In this document: in pieces, positions 1 through 7,642 of the stretch
How positions within the stretch are numbered: position 1 is the stretch's first letter
Layout: each line of letters starts with the position of its first letter
NCBI RefSeq assembly: GCF_023028105.1
Contig: NZ_CP095491.1
Coordinates: 1,488,001 to 1,552,000 of the forward strand
Length of the DNA: 64,000 nucleotides
Direction: 5' to 3'
Source of the DNA: Halosolutus gelatinilyticus
Lineage (GTDB): Archaea > Halobacteriota > Halobacteria > Halobacteriales > Natrialbaceae
The notes under the pieces: generated by a model
What the model saw: only the letters and a program-made list of their open reading frames with translations
The model's database searches: none
What the model was told of the DNA's origin: nothing
Made by a program: the position numbers and the translations under genes

Positions 1-666
1 TGGGCGCTCGGCGTCGGCACCTTCCTCGCGGCCATCGTCATGGTCGTCTTCTGGCGAATCTACGAACTCGCCTATCAGGTCAGCCCCTTCGGCGCGCAGC
101 TGGTCGTCGCGAGCTTCGCCGCGATCGTCGCCACGGCGCTCGCGCTCGCGGTCTCCGGGCGGGCGGAGCGGTACGCCGAGCGGGCGACGGACGCCATCGT
201 CGGGGCGGTCGTCATGGGAGCGATCATCGGCTCGCTGATGCTCGTCGGACGGATCGTCTCCCAACGGGAACTACTCGACGCCGGCGCCGGTCCGTTCACG
301 GGACTGGCCGCGCTGACGATCCCGCTCGCGCTCGTCGCGCTCGTACTCGCGTCGTTCTTGCGGTCCGTCGGCGCGTTCGACCGCGACGAGGGAATGCTCT
401 ACTTCTACGATCCCGAGCAGGCGATCGACCTCTCGGTGATCGACGCCGTGTCCAGTCGACGGATCGGTGACGCGGCCGTCGTGACGCTCGAGTACGCCCA
501 ACCGGACGGACAGTACGTCGCGGGGCCGCGTCGAATCGTGGTCCCGCCGCGGGTCGCAAGCGAGATACACGCGATCGTCGGCTCGCGACGGGTGCGCGTT
601 TCGGAGCGGGTGAAAAAGCGGCTGCAGAACGCGAAACGACGGCTCCGTCGCGCGCTTCGATCGTAG
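1..666 (+). CDS. Membrane protein with basic C-terminal tail, 5' end outside window
   Basis: The reading frame is open from the first base, so the true start lies outside the window; the first internal ATG is at 40. The visible 221 residues contain about four hydrophobic segments in the first 120 residues, which are probably membrane helices. A soluble C-terminal part of about 85 residues follows and ends in a very Arg/Lys-rich stretch. I recognise no catalytic motif. It is probably a haloarchaeal integral membrane protein of unknown function with a cytoplasmic tail. It converges with the CorC-like gene on the other strand, 41 bp away. Confidence 0.7.
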   Translation, partial: WALGVGTFLAAIVMVVFWRIYELAYQVSPFGAQLVVASFAAIVATALALAVSGRAERYAERATDAIVGAVVMGAIIGSLMLVGRIVSQRELLDAGAGPFTGLAALTIPLALVALVLASFLRSVGAFDRDEGMLYFYDPEQAIDLSVIDAVSSRRIGDAAVVTLEYAQPDGQYVAGPRRIVVPPRVASEIHAIVGSRRVRVSERVKKRLQNAKRRLRRALRS

Positions 667-707
667 CGGGCGGCTGGTGGTTCACGAAGGGCTCCGTTCC
701 GACCGAT

Positions 708-2123
708 CTACTCGAGCGGGCTATCCGTCACGTCGCCGGTGTCGGCCTCGTCATCCGGCGTCTCGTCCGCGTCGATCGTCGACGCCTCGCCTTCGAGTTT
801 GCGGAGCCGCGCCATCATGATCCGGGTGTTCTCGACGTCCTCGACCGTGATGCGGACGCTGTCGTAGGTGATCTCCTCGCCCTCCTCGACGAGTCGACCC
901 GCGCGGTTGAAGATGAAGCCCGCGATGGTCTCGAACTCCTCGCCCTCGGGCAGTTCGACGTCCAGCGCCTCGTTGACGTCCTCGATGTTGACCTCGCCGC
1001 GGACGAGGACGGTGTCGTCGTCGATCTCCTCGATCGGCTGCTCCTCGCCGCCCTCTAAGATCTCGCCGATGATCTCCTCGACCATGTCCTCCATCGTGAC
1101 GAGCCCTTCGGTGGTGCCGAACTCGTCGATGACGATCGCCATGTGCATCCGGTTTTCGCGCATCTCGGTGAGCAGTTCGTCGACGTTTTTCGACTCGGGC
1201 ACGTGCAGCGTCGGCTGGATGAGGTCGGCGAGTTCCAGGTCGTCGGCGTCGGTCTCGCCGTAGTTCAGGTCGCGGACGAGGTCGCGGATGTGGACGACGC
1301 CCTGGACGTTGTCGAGGCTACCCTCGTAGACCGGGATACGCGCGTGGCCGCTCTGGATACAGGTTTCGATCGCCTCGTCGATGCCGGCGCCTTTCGGGAC
1401 GGCCGTCATGTCCAGTCGCGGCGTCATCACCTCCTTGACGATCGTGTTGTTGAATCTGAAGATCCGGGTGAGCATCTCGTGCTCTTCTTCCTCTAAGACC
1501 CCCTCCCGCTCGCCGGACTCGATCATCTCCTGAATCTCGTCGCGGGTCACGTAGGGCGACTCGATCGCCCCCGTAGAGCCGATGAGGCGGTTCACCTGTC
1601 GGGTGAGGTAGTCGAACAGGACGATGAGAGGGTAGAGGAGGTACTCGGTGCCTCTGAGCGGCTTCGCGATGCGAACCACCCACGAGTCGGTGTTCTCGAC
1701 CGCGTAAGACTTGGGAACGCTCTCGCCGAACAGGAGGACGATTGCGGTGACGCCGAACGTCGCCAGCAGAATCGATGCGAGCCCCTCGAAGTAGATCCCG
1801 AGCAGGGCCGTGGCGATCGATGACATCGCGATGTTGACGAGGTTGTTGCCGACGAGGATCGTCACGAGCAGCCGATGCGGATCGCTTTTGAGTTCCTGTA
1901 CTAACGTTGCACCTTCGGTGCCGTCCTCGACCATTCCCTCTAGCCGGTGTTTCGACAGGTTGAACATCGCGATCTCGGACGAGGAGAAAAAGGCGGAGAG
2001 TCCAACCAGTATGACGATGGCGAGAAGGCCGAGGATCGTCACGGACGTCTGATCGACCTCGAGACCCACAACTGGCACCTCGAAGGCGGCGAGTGCAACC
2101 TCGAGCAGCGGAGACGGCGCCAT
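708..2123 (-). CDS. CNNM/CorC (HlyC) family membrane protein with CBS pair
   Basis: The protein has 471 residues with the usual family order. An N-terminal DUF21/CNNM membrane domain (about residues 25-200) has a GNNLVNIAMS segment and a FGESVPKSYA motif. A pair of CBS domains follows (about 228-350; VMTPRLDM, GVVHIRDL, FGTTEGLVTMEDMVEEIIGEI), then a CorC_HlyC domain (about 365-445) and an acidic tail. CNNM/CorC proteins are linked to magnesium or other divalent-cation transport, and the CBS pair often senses nucleotides. The start is the ATG at 2123, with a possible TATA-like GTAAAC about 27 nt upstream. The exact substrate cannot be told from sequence. Confidence 0.9.
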   Translation of the reverse strand: MAPSPLLEVALAAFEVPVVGLEVDQTSVTILGLLAIVILVGLSAFFSSSEIAMFNLSKHRLEGMVEDGTEGATLVQELKSDPHRLLVTILVGNNLVNIAMSSIATALLGIYFEGLASILLATFGVTAIVLLFGESVPKSYAVENTDSWVVRIAKPLRGTEYLLYPLIVLFDYLTRQVNRLIGSTGAIESPYVTRDEIQEMIESGEREGVLEEEEHEMLTRIFRFNNTIVKEVMTPRLDMTAVPKGAGIDEAIETCIQSGHARIPVYEGSLDNVQGVVHIRDLVRDLNYGETDADDLELADLIQPTLHVPESKNVDELLTEMRENRMHMAIVIDEFGTTEGLVTMEDMVEEIIGEILEGGEEQPIEEIDDDTVLVRGEVNIEDVNEALDVELPEGEEFETIAGFIFNRAGRLVEEGEEITYDSVRITVEDVENTRIMMARLRKLEGEASTIDADETPDDEADTGDVTDSPLE

Positions 2124-2225
2124 TGATGTGCAGTCTTGTCACCGGATCGGTTTACCCGTTACCATTTAGCGGTCGGTACGACCGCCGACGACACGTTTAC
2201 CCGGCTCTCACCCAAACGAACATCT

Positions 2226-2558
2226 ATGATCGCAGCCGCCAGTGCAGACACGGAGGCACCGATCACGTTCTACCGACTACAGGGCTGTCCGTACTGCGAG
2301 CGGGTCGCGCGACGGCTCACCGAGTACGACCTCGAGTACGCCTCGCGGTTCGTCGAGCCGTTGCACTCACGGCGCGACGTCGTCAAGCGCGTCGCCGGCG
2401 TCCGCACCGTTCCGGTCATCGTCGACGAGAACACCGGCGTGACGATGGCCGAGAGCGCGAACATCGTCGACTACCTGGAGTCGACCTACGGCGATCGCGC
2501 CGCGGAAACGGCAGACGAGGAGCCGTCGTCCGCGGCGGCCGCCGGAGGTGAGGAGTGA
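2226..2558 (+). CDS. Glutaredoxin / GST N-terminal-like thioredoxin-fold protein
   Basis: This 110-residue protein has a thioredoxin-fold redox motif CPYC (Cys21, Cys24) and the cis-proline motif TVPVIVD typical of glutaredoxins and GST N-terminal domains. The ATG at 2226 gives the normal distance to the CPYC motif; longer in-frame starts add an unrelated leader. Its stop codon overlaps the next ATG by one base (TGATG), so it is very likely co-translated with the redoxin-like gene. Haloarchaea generally use gamma-glutamylcysteine rather than glutathione, so the in vivo thiol partner is uncertain. The last 20 residues are low-complexity and acidic. Confidence 0.88.
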   Translation: MIAAASADTEAPITFYRLQGCPYCERVARRLTEYDLEYASRFVEPLHSRRDVVKRVAGVRTVPVIVDENTGVTMAESANIVDYLESTYGDRAAETADEEPSSAAAAGGEE

Positions 2559-3067
2559 TGCCGGCGTTCGACGTCGTCGAACTCGATCCCGCGGACGGCC
2601 CCGAGCCCGGCAGCGAGGCGTCCGATTTCACCCGTCCGCTGGTCACCGACGAGTTCTGGCAGGATCGCGACCTCGCGGGCCTCGCGGCCGACGGCGGGAC
2701 GATCCTCGTCTTCACGCCCATGGTCGGCTCGTTCGTCGCGAAGTACGTCTGGGACGAACTCGCCGAGCGAGGCTGGCACGAGCGCGACGAGCGCGTCGTC
2801 GGCGTCAGCGCCTCGACGCCGTACGGCATCGCCCGGTTCCTCGACGAGAACGAGTATCCGTTCTCGATCTTCGCCGATCCGTCCAACGAGGTCGCCGAAT
2901 CCTACGGCATCGCCCACGACCTCGACGGGATGGCCGGGATCGGCGAACCGCGGCTGGCGTTCGTCGCGATCGACGCCGATCGCACCGTCGAGGCGGCCTG
3001 GGTCGCGACCGAGTGGCCGGAGTTCCCCGACTACGACGACCTCGAGGACGAACTCGCCCTCGACTGA
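2558..3067 (+). CDS. Redoxin (AhpC/TSA-like) family protein lacking cysteine
   Basis: This 169-residue protein has the thioredoxin-fold pattern of the AhpC/TSA redoxin family, including a peroxiredoxin-like start (PxxGSEASDF) and an ILVFTPMVGSF strand-loop. The position where peroxiredoxins have the peroxidatic Cys (TxxC, about residues 53-59) is occupied by Met/Val/Gly/Ser, and the whole protein contains no cysteine. It cannot use ordinary peroxiredoxin chemistry. The ATG at 2558 overlaps the upstream glutaredoxin stop, so the two are probably partners. It could be a scaffold, a regulator or a redox-inactive paralogue. An in-frame GTG one codon earlier is an alternative start. Confidence 0.82.
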   Translation: MPAFDVVELDPADGPEPGSEASDFTRPLVTDEFWQDRDLAGLAADGGTILVFTPMVGSFVAKYVWDELAERGWHERDERVVGVSASTPYGIARFLDENEYPFSIFADPSNEVAESYGIAHDLDGMAGIGEPRLAFVAIDADRTVEAAWVATEWPEFPDYDDLEDELALD

Positions 3068-3176
3068 GACGCCAATCGTGGCGATACCGATCAACCGTGG
3101 TGAGGGTGGGGCGGCCGCCGCGACCGGACGGCGATCGCGGTACGTTTTTGCCGGTTACGGCCCGACGTTCGATCGA

Positions 3177-3767
3177 ATGACCGACAGCGACATCGACCGC
3201 GCCGCCGCCGCGATCGGGGAGGGAGAGCTCGTCGTCTACCCCACGGAGACCGTCTACGGACTCGCCGCGGACGCGCTCGATCCCGACGCCGTATCGCGCG
3301 TTTTCGAGGCGAAAGGGCGGGACCGATCGAAGCCCATCTCGTTCGCGGTGCCGTCGGTGCCGGCCGCACTCGAGTACGTGCGCGCGAGCGATCGGGAGCG
3401 CCAGTTCATGGCCCGGTTCCTGCCCGGCCCCGTCACGGTGCTCTGTGCCCGACGCGAGCAGGTTCCGGACGAACTCACAGCCGGCCGCGATCGGGTCGGC
3501 GTCCGGATTCCGGACCACGACCTCGCGCTGGCGCTGTGCGAACGGGCCGGGACGCCGATCACTGCGACGAGCGCGAACGTCAGCGGCGAGGGCAGCGTGC
3601 GACGGCTCGGCGAGCTCGATCGAACGATCCGCGAGACGGCCGCCGCGACTCTCGACGGCGGGGAGACGGCCGGCACCGAGAGCACGGTCGTCGACGTCTC
3701 GACGGGAACGATCCACCGACGCGGTGCGCGGGCGGACGAGATCGAACGCTGGCTCGACGAGCACTGA
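3177..3767 (+). CDS. L-threonylcarbamoyladenylate synthase (Sua5/YrdC/YciO family)
   Basis: This 196-residue YrdC-domain protein makes threonylcarbamoyl-AMP from threonine, bicarbonate and ATP, the first step of the universal t6A37 tRNA modification. Visible family motifs are YPTETVYGLA, AKGRDRSKPI, PGPVTVL, RIPDH, TSANVSG and TESTVVD. The length is that of a YrdC-only protein without the extra Sua5 C-terminal domain. The ATG at 3177 gives the canonical N-terminus; the longer in-frame extension is not family-like. It probably has its own promoter, with a T-rich stretch at about 3142-3150. Confidence 0.93.
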   Translation: MTDSDIDRAAAAIGEGELVVYPTETVYGLAADALDPDAVSRVFEAKGRDRSKPISFAVPSVPAALEYVRASDRERQFMARFLPGPVTVLCARREQVPDELTAGRDRVGVRIPDHDLALALCERAGTPITATSANVSGEGSVRRLGELDRTIRETAAATLDGGETAGTESTVVDVSTGTIHRRGARADEIERWLDEH

Positions 3768-3794
3768 TCGGACTCTCCTCCCTAACTGCGGCCT

Positions 3795-4478
3795 CTACAA
3801 TCCGAGGAGCGATCGCAACGTCCGCGTTCGAACCCCGCAGTCGGCGGCGAACTCGCAGGCCTCGCACTTCGATCGATTGTCGATCCGCGGGGGCGGCCCG
3901 TCGAGTTCCCGAACCGTCCGGAGCGCGCGCCGGTACCGGGCCTTCCGCCGGACGGTGAGATCGATACGGCGAATCACGCCGTGAGCCGGGTATTCGATCC
4001 ACGTCCGATCAACGGGCGTTTCGTACTCCCACGCGAGGGCTTTCGCGGCGGCGACAGCGTGAACCGATTGTGGTTCCCAGACCCCCTGGTCCGGCGGGGA
4101 CCCGGGGGAGACGACCGCGGGTGCGAGCGGGGCGTCGAGCACCTTGTGGACGATCCCGCGGCAGTGCCGGCCGGCGCACAGGACGTCGCGATCGGCCGGT
4201 TCCCGTAGTCGATCCCAGTGGCCGGCCTCCCGCAACCGATCTCGCGTGCGCGATAGTCGATCGCGGTACGCCTCCGGCGAGACGGCGATCGGTTCCGCTT
4301 CGAGCGCGTCGACCGAGCGATCGAGGAGATCCTCGTATCGGGTCGCGAGGGCGCGGATCTCGGCGACTTCGGGCGGTGGTTCCCGATCGTAATCGTCCCG
4401 GGTTCGCTGATAGTAGCACTTCCGCGGGCAGTACGCGGCCGATCGGAGGTCGCTGAACGAGACCAGTTGGCGAGACAC
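3795..4478 (-). CDS. Stand-alone Cas4-like (PD-(D/E)XK / RecB family) protein
   Basis: This 227-residue protein has the Cas4/RecB-family Fe-S signature. N-terminal AYCPRKCYY contains Cys17 and Cys21, and the C-terminal cluster CEACEFAADC contains Cys205, Cys208 and Cys214. A QSVHAVAAAKALAW helix resembles the QxxxY region. The nuclease core looks degenerate: where Cas4 has GxxDxV the protein has GIVHKV (His111 instead of Asp), and no E-x-K follows. No CRISPR array or cas gene is visible nearby. A TATA box at 4501-4507 gives a leaderless start at this ATG. It could be a Fe-S DNA-binding protein without nuclease activity. Confidence 0.72.
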   Translation of the reverse strand: MSRQLVSFSDLRSAAYCPRKCYYQRTRDDYDREPPPEVAEIRALATRYEDLLDRSVDALEAEPIAVSPEAYRDRLSRTRDRLREAGHWDRLREPADRDVLCAGRHCRGIVHKVLDAPLAPAVVSPGSPPDQGVWEPQSVHAVAAAKALAWEYETPVDRTWIEYPAHGVIRRIDLTVRRKARYRRALRTVRELDGPPPRIDNRSKCEACEFAADCGVRTRTLRSLLGL

Positions 4479-4500
4479 GAGCGGTCTGGCCGTCCGATCG

Positions 4501-4508
4501 TATAAAAA
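4501..4508 (-). promoter_or_regulatory. TATA box of the Cas4-like gene
   Basis: On the minus strand this reads TCTTTTTATA and lies 23-30 nt upstream of the ATG at 4478, as expected for a leaderless haloarchaeal transcript. No Shine-Dalgarno is needed. Confidence 0.6.
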
Positions 4509-4550
4509 GAGTCGTCCAGATCCTGGCTACGAAGATGCGTCTAATTCATA

Positions 4551-4570
4551 CGGTACAAGCATTTGTACCG
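4551..4570. repeat. Perfect 8-bp inverted repeat with 4-nt loop
   Basis: CGGTACAA and TTGTACCG flank the loop GCAT. It lies between the Cas4-like gene and the Cmi4-like gene. It could be a protein-binding site or a transcript hairpin, and its last three bases overlap the neighbouring terminator-like stem. Confidence 0.55.
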
Positions 4571-4603
4571 AGCGCGAGCGGCAGCGAGCGCTCGGCCTTT
4601 TTT
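4568..4603 (+). terminator. Terminator-like hairpin followed by T6
   Basis: CCGAGCGC (4568-4575) pairs with GCGCTCGG (4588-4595), followed by CC and six T (4598-4603). Its orientation would end a plus-strand transcript, but the genes on both sides are on the minus strand. Either an unannotated plus-strand RNA ends here or the structure is incidental. Haloarchaeal terminators are mostly simple U tracts. Confidence 0.35.
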
Positions 4604-4669
4604 CATCGAAGTTTTTTGGCGGGGTTTGACCGAACGAAGTGAGGGAAGACCCCGTTAAAAAGTTCGTTC

Positions 4670-5260
4670 TTAGAAGTCGACGTTCGTCTCCATCCCCTCG
4701 GTGGCGTCCTCGAGGCCGTCCTCGCGGACGTCGGTCGCCATCCGATCGGTCAGGTCCGCGTCGGCGAGGATACTGTCGAACTCGTCGCGGTAGCGATCGT
4801 TGGCCGCGCGGGATTCGTCCTTGGCCGCGGCGACTCGCCGGTAGCGGCGGATCTGAGTCTCGCTGACGTCGTACTCCGCGGCGAGCGTGGCATCGTCTTC
4901 GTCCCGATCACGGATCGCGACGAGGTCGACCTCATCGGCGTCGTCCTCGGCGACGAGGTGCAGCGACAGCCGGGCGTCGAAGACCGTCTCCTCGTCGACG
5001 CCGAGATCGTCGGCGATGGCGTCGTCGCTCTCGCCGTCGTAAAACGCCTTTGAGAGAGCGATGAGTTGGTCGTCCGAGAGCGGCGTCTCGAACTCGTACC
5101 GCTCGCGCATCTGCGCGATCACGTTCTCGAGCCGGTCCTCGGCGCTTCGGTCGTCCTTTTCGAGCGATCCGCGGGTGTCCTCCTGCGACTCGGTGATCGT
5201 CGCTTCCCCGTCGGTAACGTCGGTGAAGATATCCCTGAGTTCCTCCGTTTTTTCGTTCAT
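4670..5260 (-). CDS. cmi4: Conditioned medium-induced protein 4 (Cmi4)-like protein
   Basis: This 196-residue, very acidic protein begins MNEKTEELRDIF, which I associate from memory with the haloarchaeal family annotated as conditioned medium-induced protein 4. Residues about 60-160 are helical and contain two segments that resemble helix-turn-helix units (SDDAIADDLGVDEETV and ATLAAEYDVSETQIRRYRR), so a DNA-binding or regulatory role is plausible. The molecular function is not established. A clear TATA element at 5285-5291 makes the ATG at 5260 a leaderless start. A short inverted repeat (CGGGGT/ACCCCG) at 4620-4654 follows the gene. Confidence 0.75.
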   Translation of the reverse strand: MNEKTEELRDIFTDVTDGEATITESQEDTRGSLEKDDRSAEDRLENVIAQMRERYEFETPLSDDQLIALSKAFYDGESDDAIADDLGVDEETVFDARLSLHLVAEDDADEVDLVAIRDRDEDDATLAAEYDVSETQIRRYRRVAAAKDESRAANDRYRDEFDSILADADLTDRMATDVREDGLEDATEGMETNVDF

Positions 5261-5284
5261 GGATGGAACATCCCGACGGGCGGC

Positions 5285-5291
5285 TATTTAA
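5285..5291 (-). promoter_or_regulatory. TATA box of the Cmi4-like gene
   Basis: The minus strand reads GGCTTAAATAGCC here, 25-31 nt before the ATG at 5260. This fits a leaderless transcript. Confidence 0.6.
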
Positions 5292-5438
5292 GCCTGTTGC
5301 CAGATACCGTCGGCAGAAGCCGGCGGTGAACAACAGTTATGAACCCACAATTGAATTACTATTTACGCACGAGGGAAGCGTGATAGCGGCAAATTCGACG
5401 GGGCAAGAATTAAGTCACCACCCTCCCCGTGATAGAAC

Positions 5439-7628
5439 ATGAACATCGTAGCCCAGTCGGACGTGACGAGGGATACGTACTGGGGGATCAGTAGCACCGA
5501 GTATGCGCTGTTCTATCTCCTCGCGACGATCACGATCCTCGTCTTCGTCTACGGCGTCTACCGGCGGTTCAGCCGCTACGCGGAGGGGGACGCTGATCCG
5601 TTCGATCGACTCGACGGCCTGGCGAACCGGATCGTCAGCGCCGCAAAGATCGTCGTCACGAACGAGAAGCAGTTCAACAGGGACCTCTACGGCGGGTTGA
5701 TGCACTCGTTCATCCTCTGGGGATTTCTGTCGCTGTTCATCGCGACGCTCATCCTGATGGTCGACGAGTACGCCGCCCAGAAACTCCTCTCGATGTCGTT
5801 CTGGCACGGCGAGTTCTACCTCGCCTACCAGTTCATGGTCGACGCGATGGGGCTGCTGTTCGTCGTGGGCCTCGGCATGGCGATGTACCGCCGCTACTGG
5901 GTCCGTAACGAACGCCTCTGGGATCGCCACACCGGAAACGAAGACGACCTCTTCATCTGGCTCCTGTTCGGACTGGGCGTCGGCGGCTTCCTGCTCGAAG
6001 GGCTCCGGATCTACAGCGCCGGCATACCGGAGCACGAAATCGTCAGCTTCGTCGGCTACGGGCTGGCGCTCGCGTTCCAGGCGATCGGTCTCGCGACCCT
6101 CGGGCCGACCGAAGCCGGCGTCAACGGCGCCGGACTGAACGTCGAGAACCTCCACTGGGCGACCTGGTGGCTCCACTCGCTGATGGCCTTCTTCTTCATC
6201 GCGTGGATCCCCTCCGCCGGCAAGCCGTTCCACGTGGTCTCCTCGTTCGCGAACGTCGTCACGCGCGACGAGCAGACCGGTCGGCGGCTGCCGAACGTTC
6301 CCGCGGATCTGGACGCGACGAACGCCGAATCGATCGACGACTTCACCTGGAAGGAACTGCTCGACCAGGACGCCTGCACCAAGTGCGGTCGCTGTTCGTC
6401 GGTCTGCCCCGCGAAGGCCTCCGATCGGCCGCTCGATCCGCGCAACGTTATCCTCGACCTCCGGAACTACCGCGAATCGCTCGATGCCGGCGGCGGGGAG
6501 CAACCGATCATCGCCGACGGCGGCACCTCGGTGATCAATACCGAGACCATGGAATCCTGCATGGCCTGCATGGCCTGCATGGACGCCTGCCCCGTCGAGA
6601 TTGAGCACCTGCAGTCGTTCACCCGCCTCCAGCGCCAGATGACCGACCAGGGCGACATCGCCCCCAGCATGCAGGACGTCTTCCAGAACGTCATGCAAAA
6701 CGGCAACACGTTCGGCGACTCCCCGCGCAACCGCGGCGACTGGGCCGACGAACTCGAGTTCGACGTCGCCGACGCCCGGGAGGAGGAGGTCGACTACCTC
6801 TGGTACGTCGGCGACTTCCCGAGCTACGACGAGCGCAACAAGCAGGTCGCCCGATCGCTCGCGGCCATCCTGCAGGAAGCGGACGTCAGCTTCGGCATCC
6901 TCTTCGACGACGAGAAGTACGACGGCAACGACATCCGCCGCGTGGGAGAGGAGTTCCTCTACATCGAACTCGCCGGCCACCACGTCGAAACGTGGGAAGA
7001 CTGCGAGTTCGAGACGATCGTCTGCACCGACCCCCACTCCTACAATACGTTCAAAAACGAGTACCCCGAGGTCGACTTCGAGGAGTTCGCCGACGACCCG
7101 ATGATGCCGTTCGACTACGAGGAACAGTGGAACGCCGACGGCGAGATCGAGGTCCTCCACTGGACGCAGGCAGTGGAGGAACTCGTCCACGACGGCAAAC
7201 TCGACCTCACGGGCACCGAACTCGACTACACGGTCACCTACCACGACCCCTGTCATCTCGGCCGGTACAACGACGAGTACGAGGCGCCGCGCGAACTGAT
7301 CAGGGCGACCGGCTGCACGCTCGACGAGATGCCGCGCAACCGCGAGAACTCCTTCTGTTGCGGCGGCGGCGGGGGCGGCCTCTGGATGGACTTCGAGGAG
7401 GAGCCGAAGCCGAGCGAGGAGCGCCTGCGCGAGGCGCTCGAGGACACCGACGCCGGCAGCGGCGTCGACAAGTTCGTCGTCGCCTGCCCGATGTGCATGA
7501 CGATGTACGAGGACGGCCGCAAGACCGGCGGCTACGAGGACGAGATCGAGATCGTCGACGTCGCCGAACTGATCGTCGAGGCGATCGGCGCCGAGGAGGA
7601 GGCGAGGATCGCGGCGGCGGCCGACTGA
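5439..7628 (+). CDS. Membrane-bound HdrD-like iron-sulfur oxidoreductase
   Basis: This 729-residue fusion has an N-terminal membrane domain of about six helices (residues about 20-265, resembling the NarI/HdrE cytochrome b type). A dicluster ferredoxin domain follows with CTKCGRCSSVCP and CMACMACMDACP. A C-terminal CCG-type domain contains DPCHLGRYND, CTLDEMPRNRENSFCCGGGGGG and ACPMCMTMY. The family passes electrons between soluble carriers, often electron-transfer flavoprotein, and membrane quinones. I infer such a role here, which would suit the acyl-CoA and dimethylglycine dehydrogenase chemistry encoded in the window. The first CCG repeat is degenerate. A TATA-like ATTAAG lies about 27 nt upstream of the ATG. 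Confidence 0.88.
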   Translation: MNIVAQSDVTRDTYWGISSTEYALFYLLATITILVFVYGVYRRFSRYAEGDADPFDRLDGLANRIVSAAKIVVTNEKQFNRDLYGGLMHSFILWGFLSLFIATLILMVDEYAAQKLLSMSFWHGEFYLAYQFMVDAMGLLFVVGLGMAMYRRYWVRNERLWDRHTGNEDDLFIWLLFGLGVGGFLLEGLRIYSAGIPEHEIVSFVGYGLALAFQAIGLATLGPTEAGVNGAGLNVENLHWATWWLHSLMAFFFIAWIPSAGKPFHVVSSFANVVTRDEQTGRRLPNVPADLDATNAESIDDFTWKELLDQDACTKCGRCSSVCPAKASDRPLDPRNVILDLRNYRESLDAGGGEQPIIADGGTSVINTETMESCMACMACMDACPVEIEHLQSFTRLQRQMTDQGDIAPSMQDVFQNVMQNGNTFGDSPRNRGDWADELEFDVADAREEEVDYLWYVGDFPSYDERNKQVARSLAAILQEADVSFGILFDDEKYDGNDIRRVGEEFLYIELAGHHVETWEDCEFETIVCTDPHSYNTFKNEYPEVDFEEFADDPMMPFDYEEQWNADGEIEVLHWTQAVEELVHDGKLDLTGTELDYTVTYHDPCHLGRYNDEYEAPRELIRATGCTLDEMPRNRENSFCCGGGGGGLWMDFEEEPKPSEERLREALEDTDAGSGVDKFVVACPMCMTMYEDGRKTGGYEDEIEIVDVAELIVEAIGAEEEARIAAAAD

Positions 7629-7642
7629 TTCCGATCCCGGTT

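Noticed and set aside
3795-4478. Cas4-like gene as evidence for a CRISPR-Cas system
   Set aside because: No array of direct repeats and no other cas gene occurs anywhere in the window.
6556-6591. Short tandem DNA repeat (TGCATGGCC units)
   Set aside because: Encodes the ferredoxin motif CMACMACMDAC; the repetition follows from the Cys spacing, not from a DNA element.
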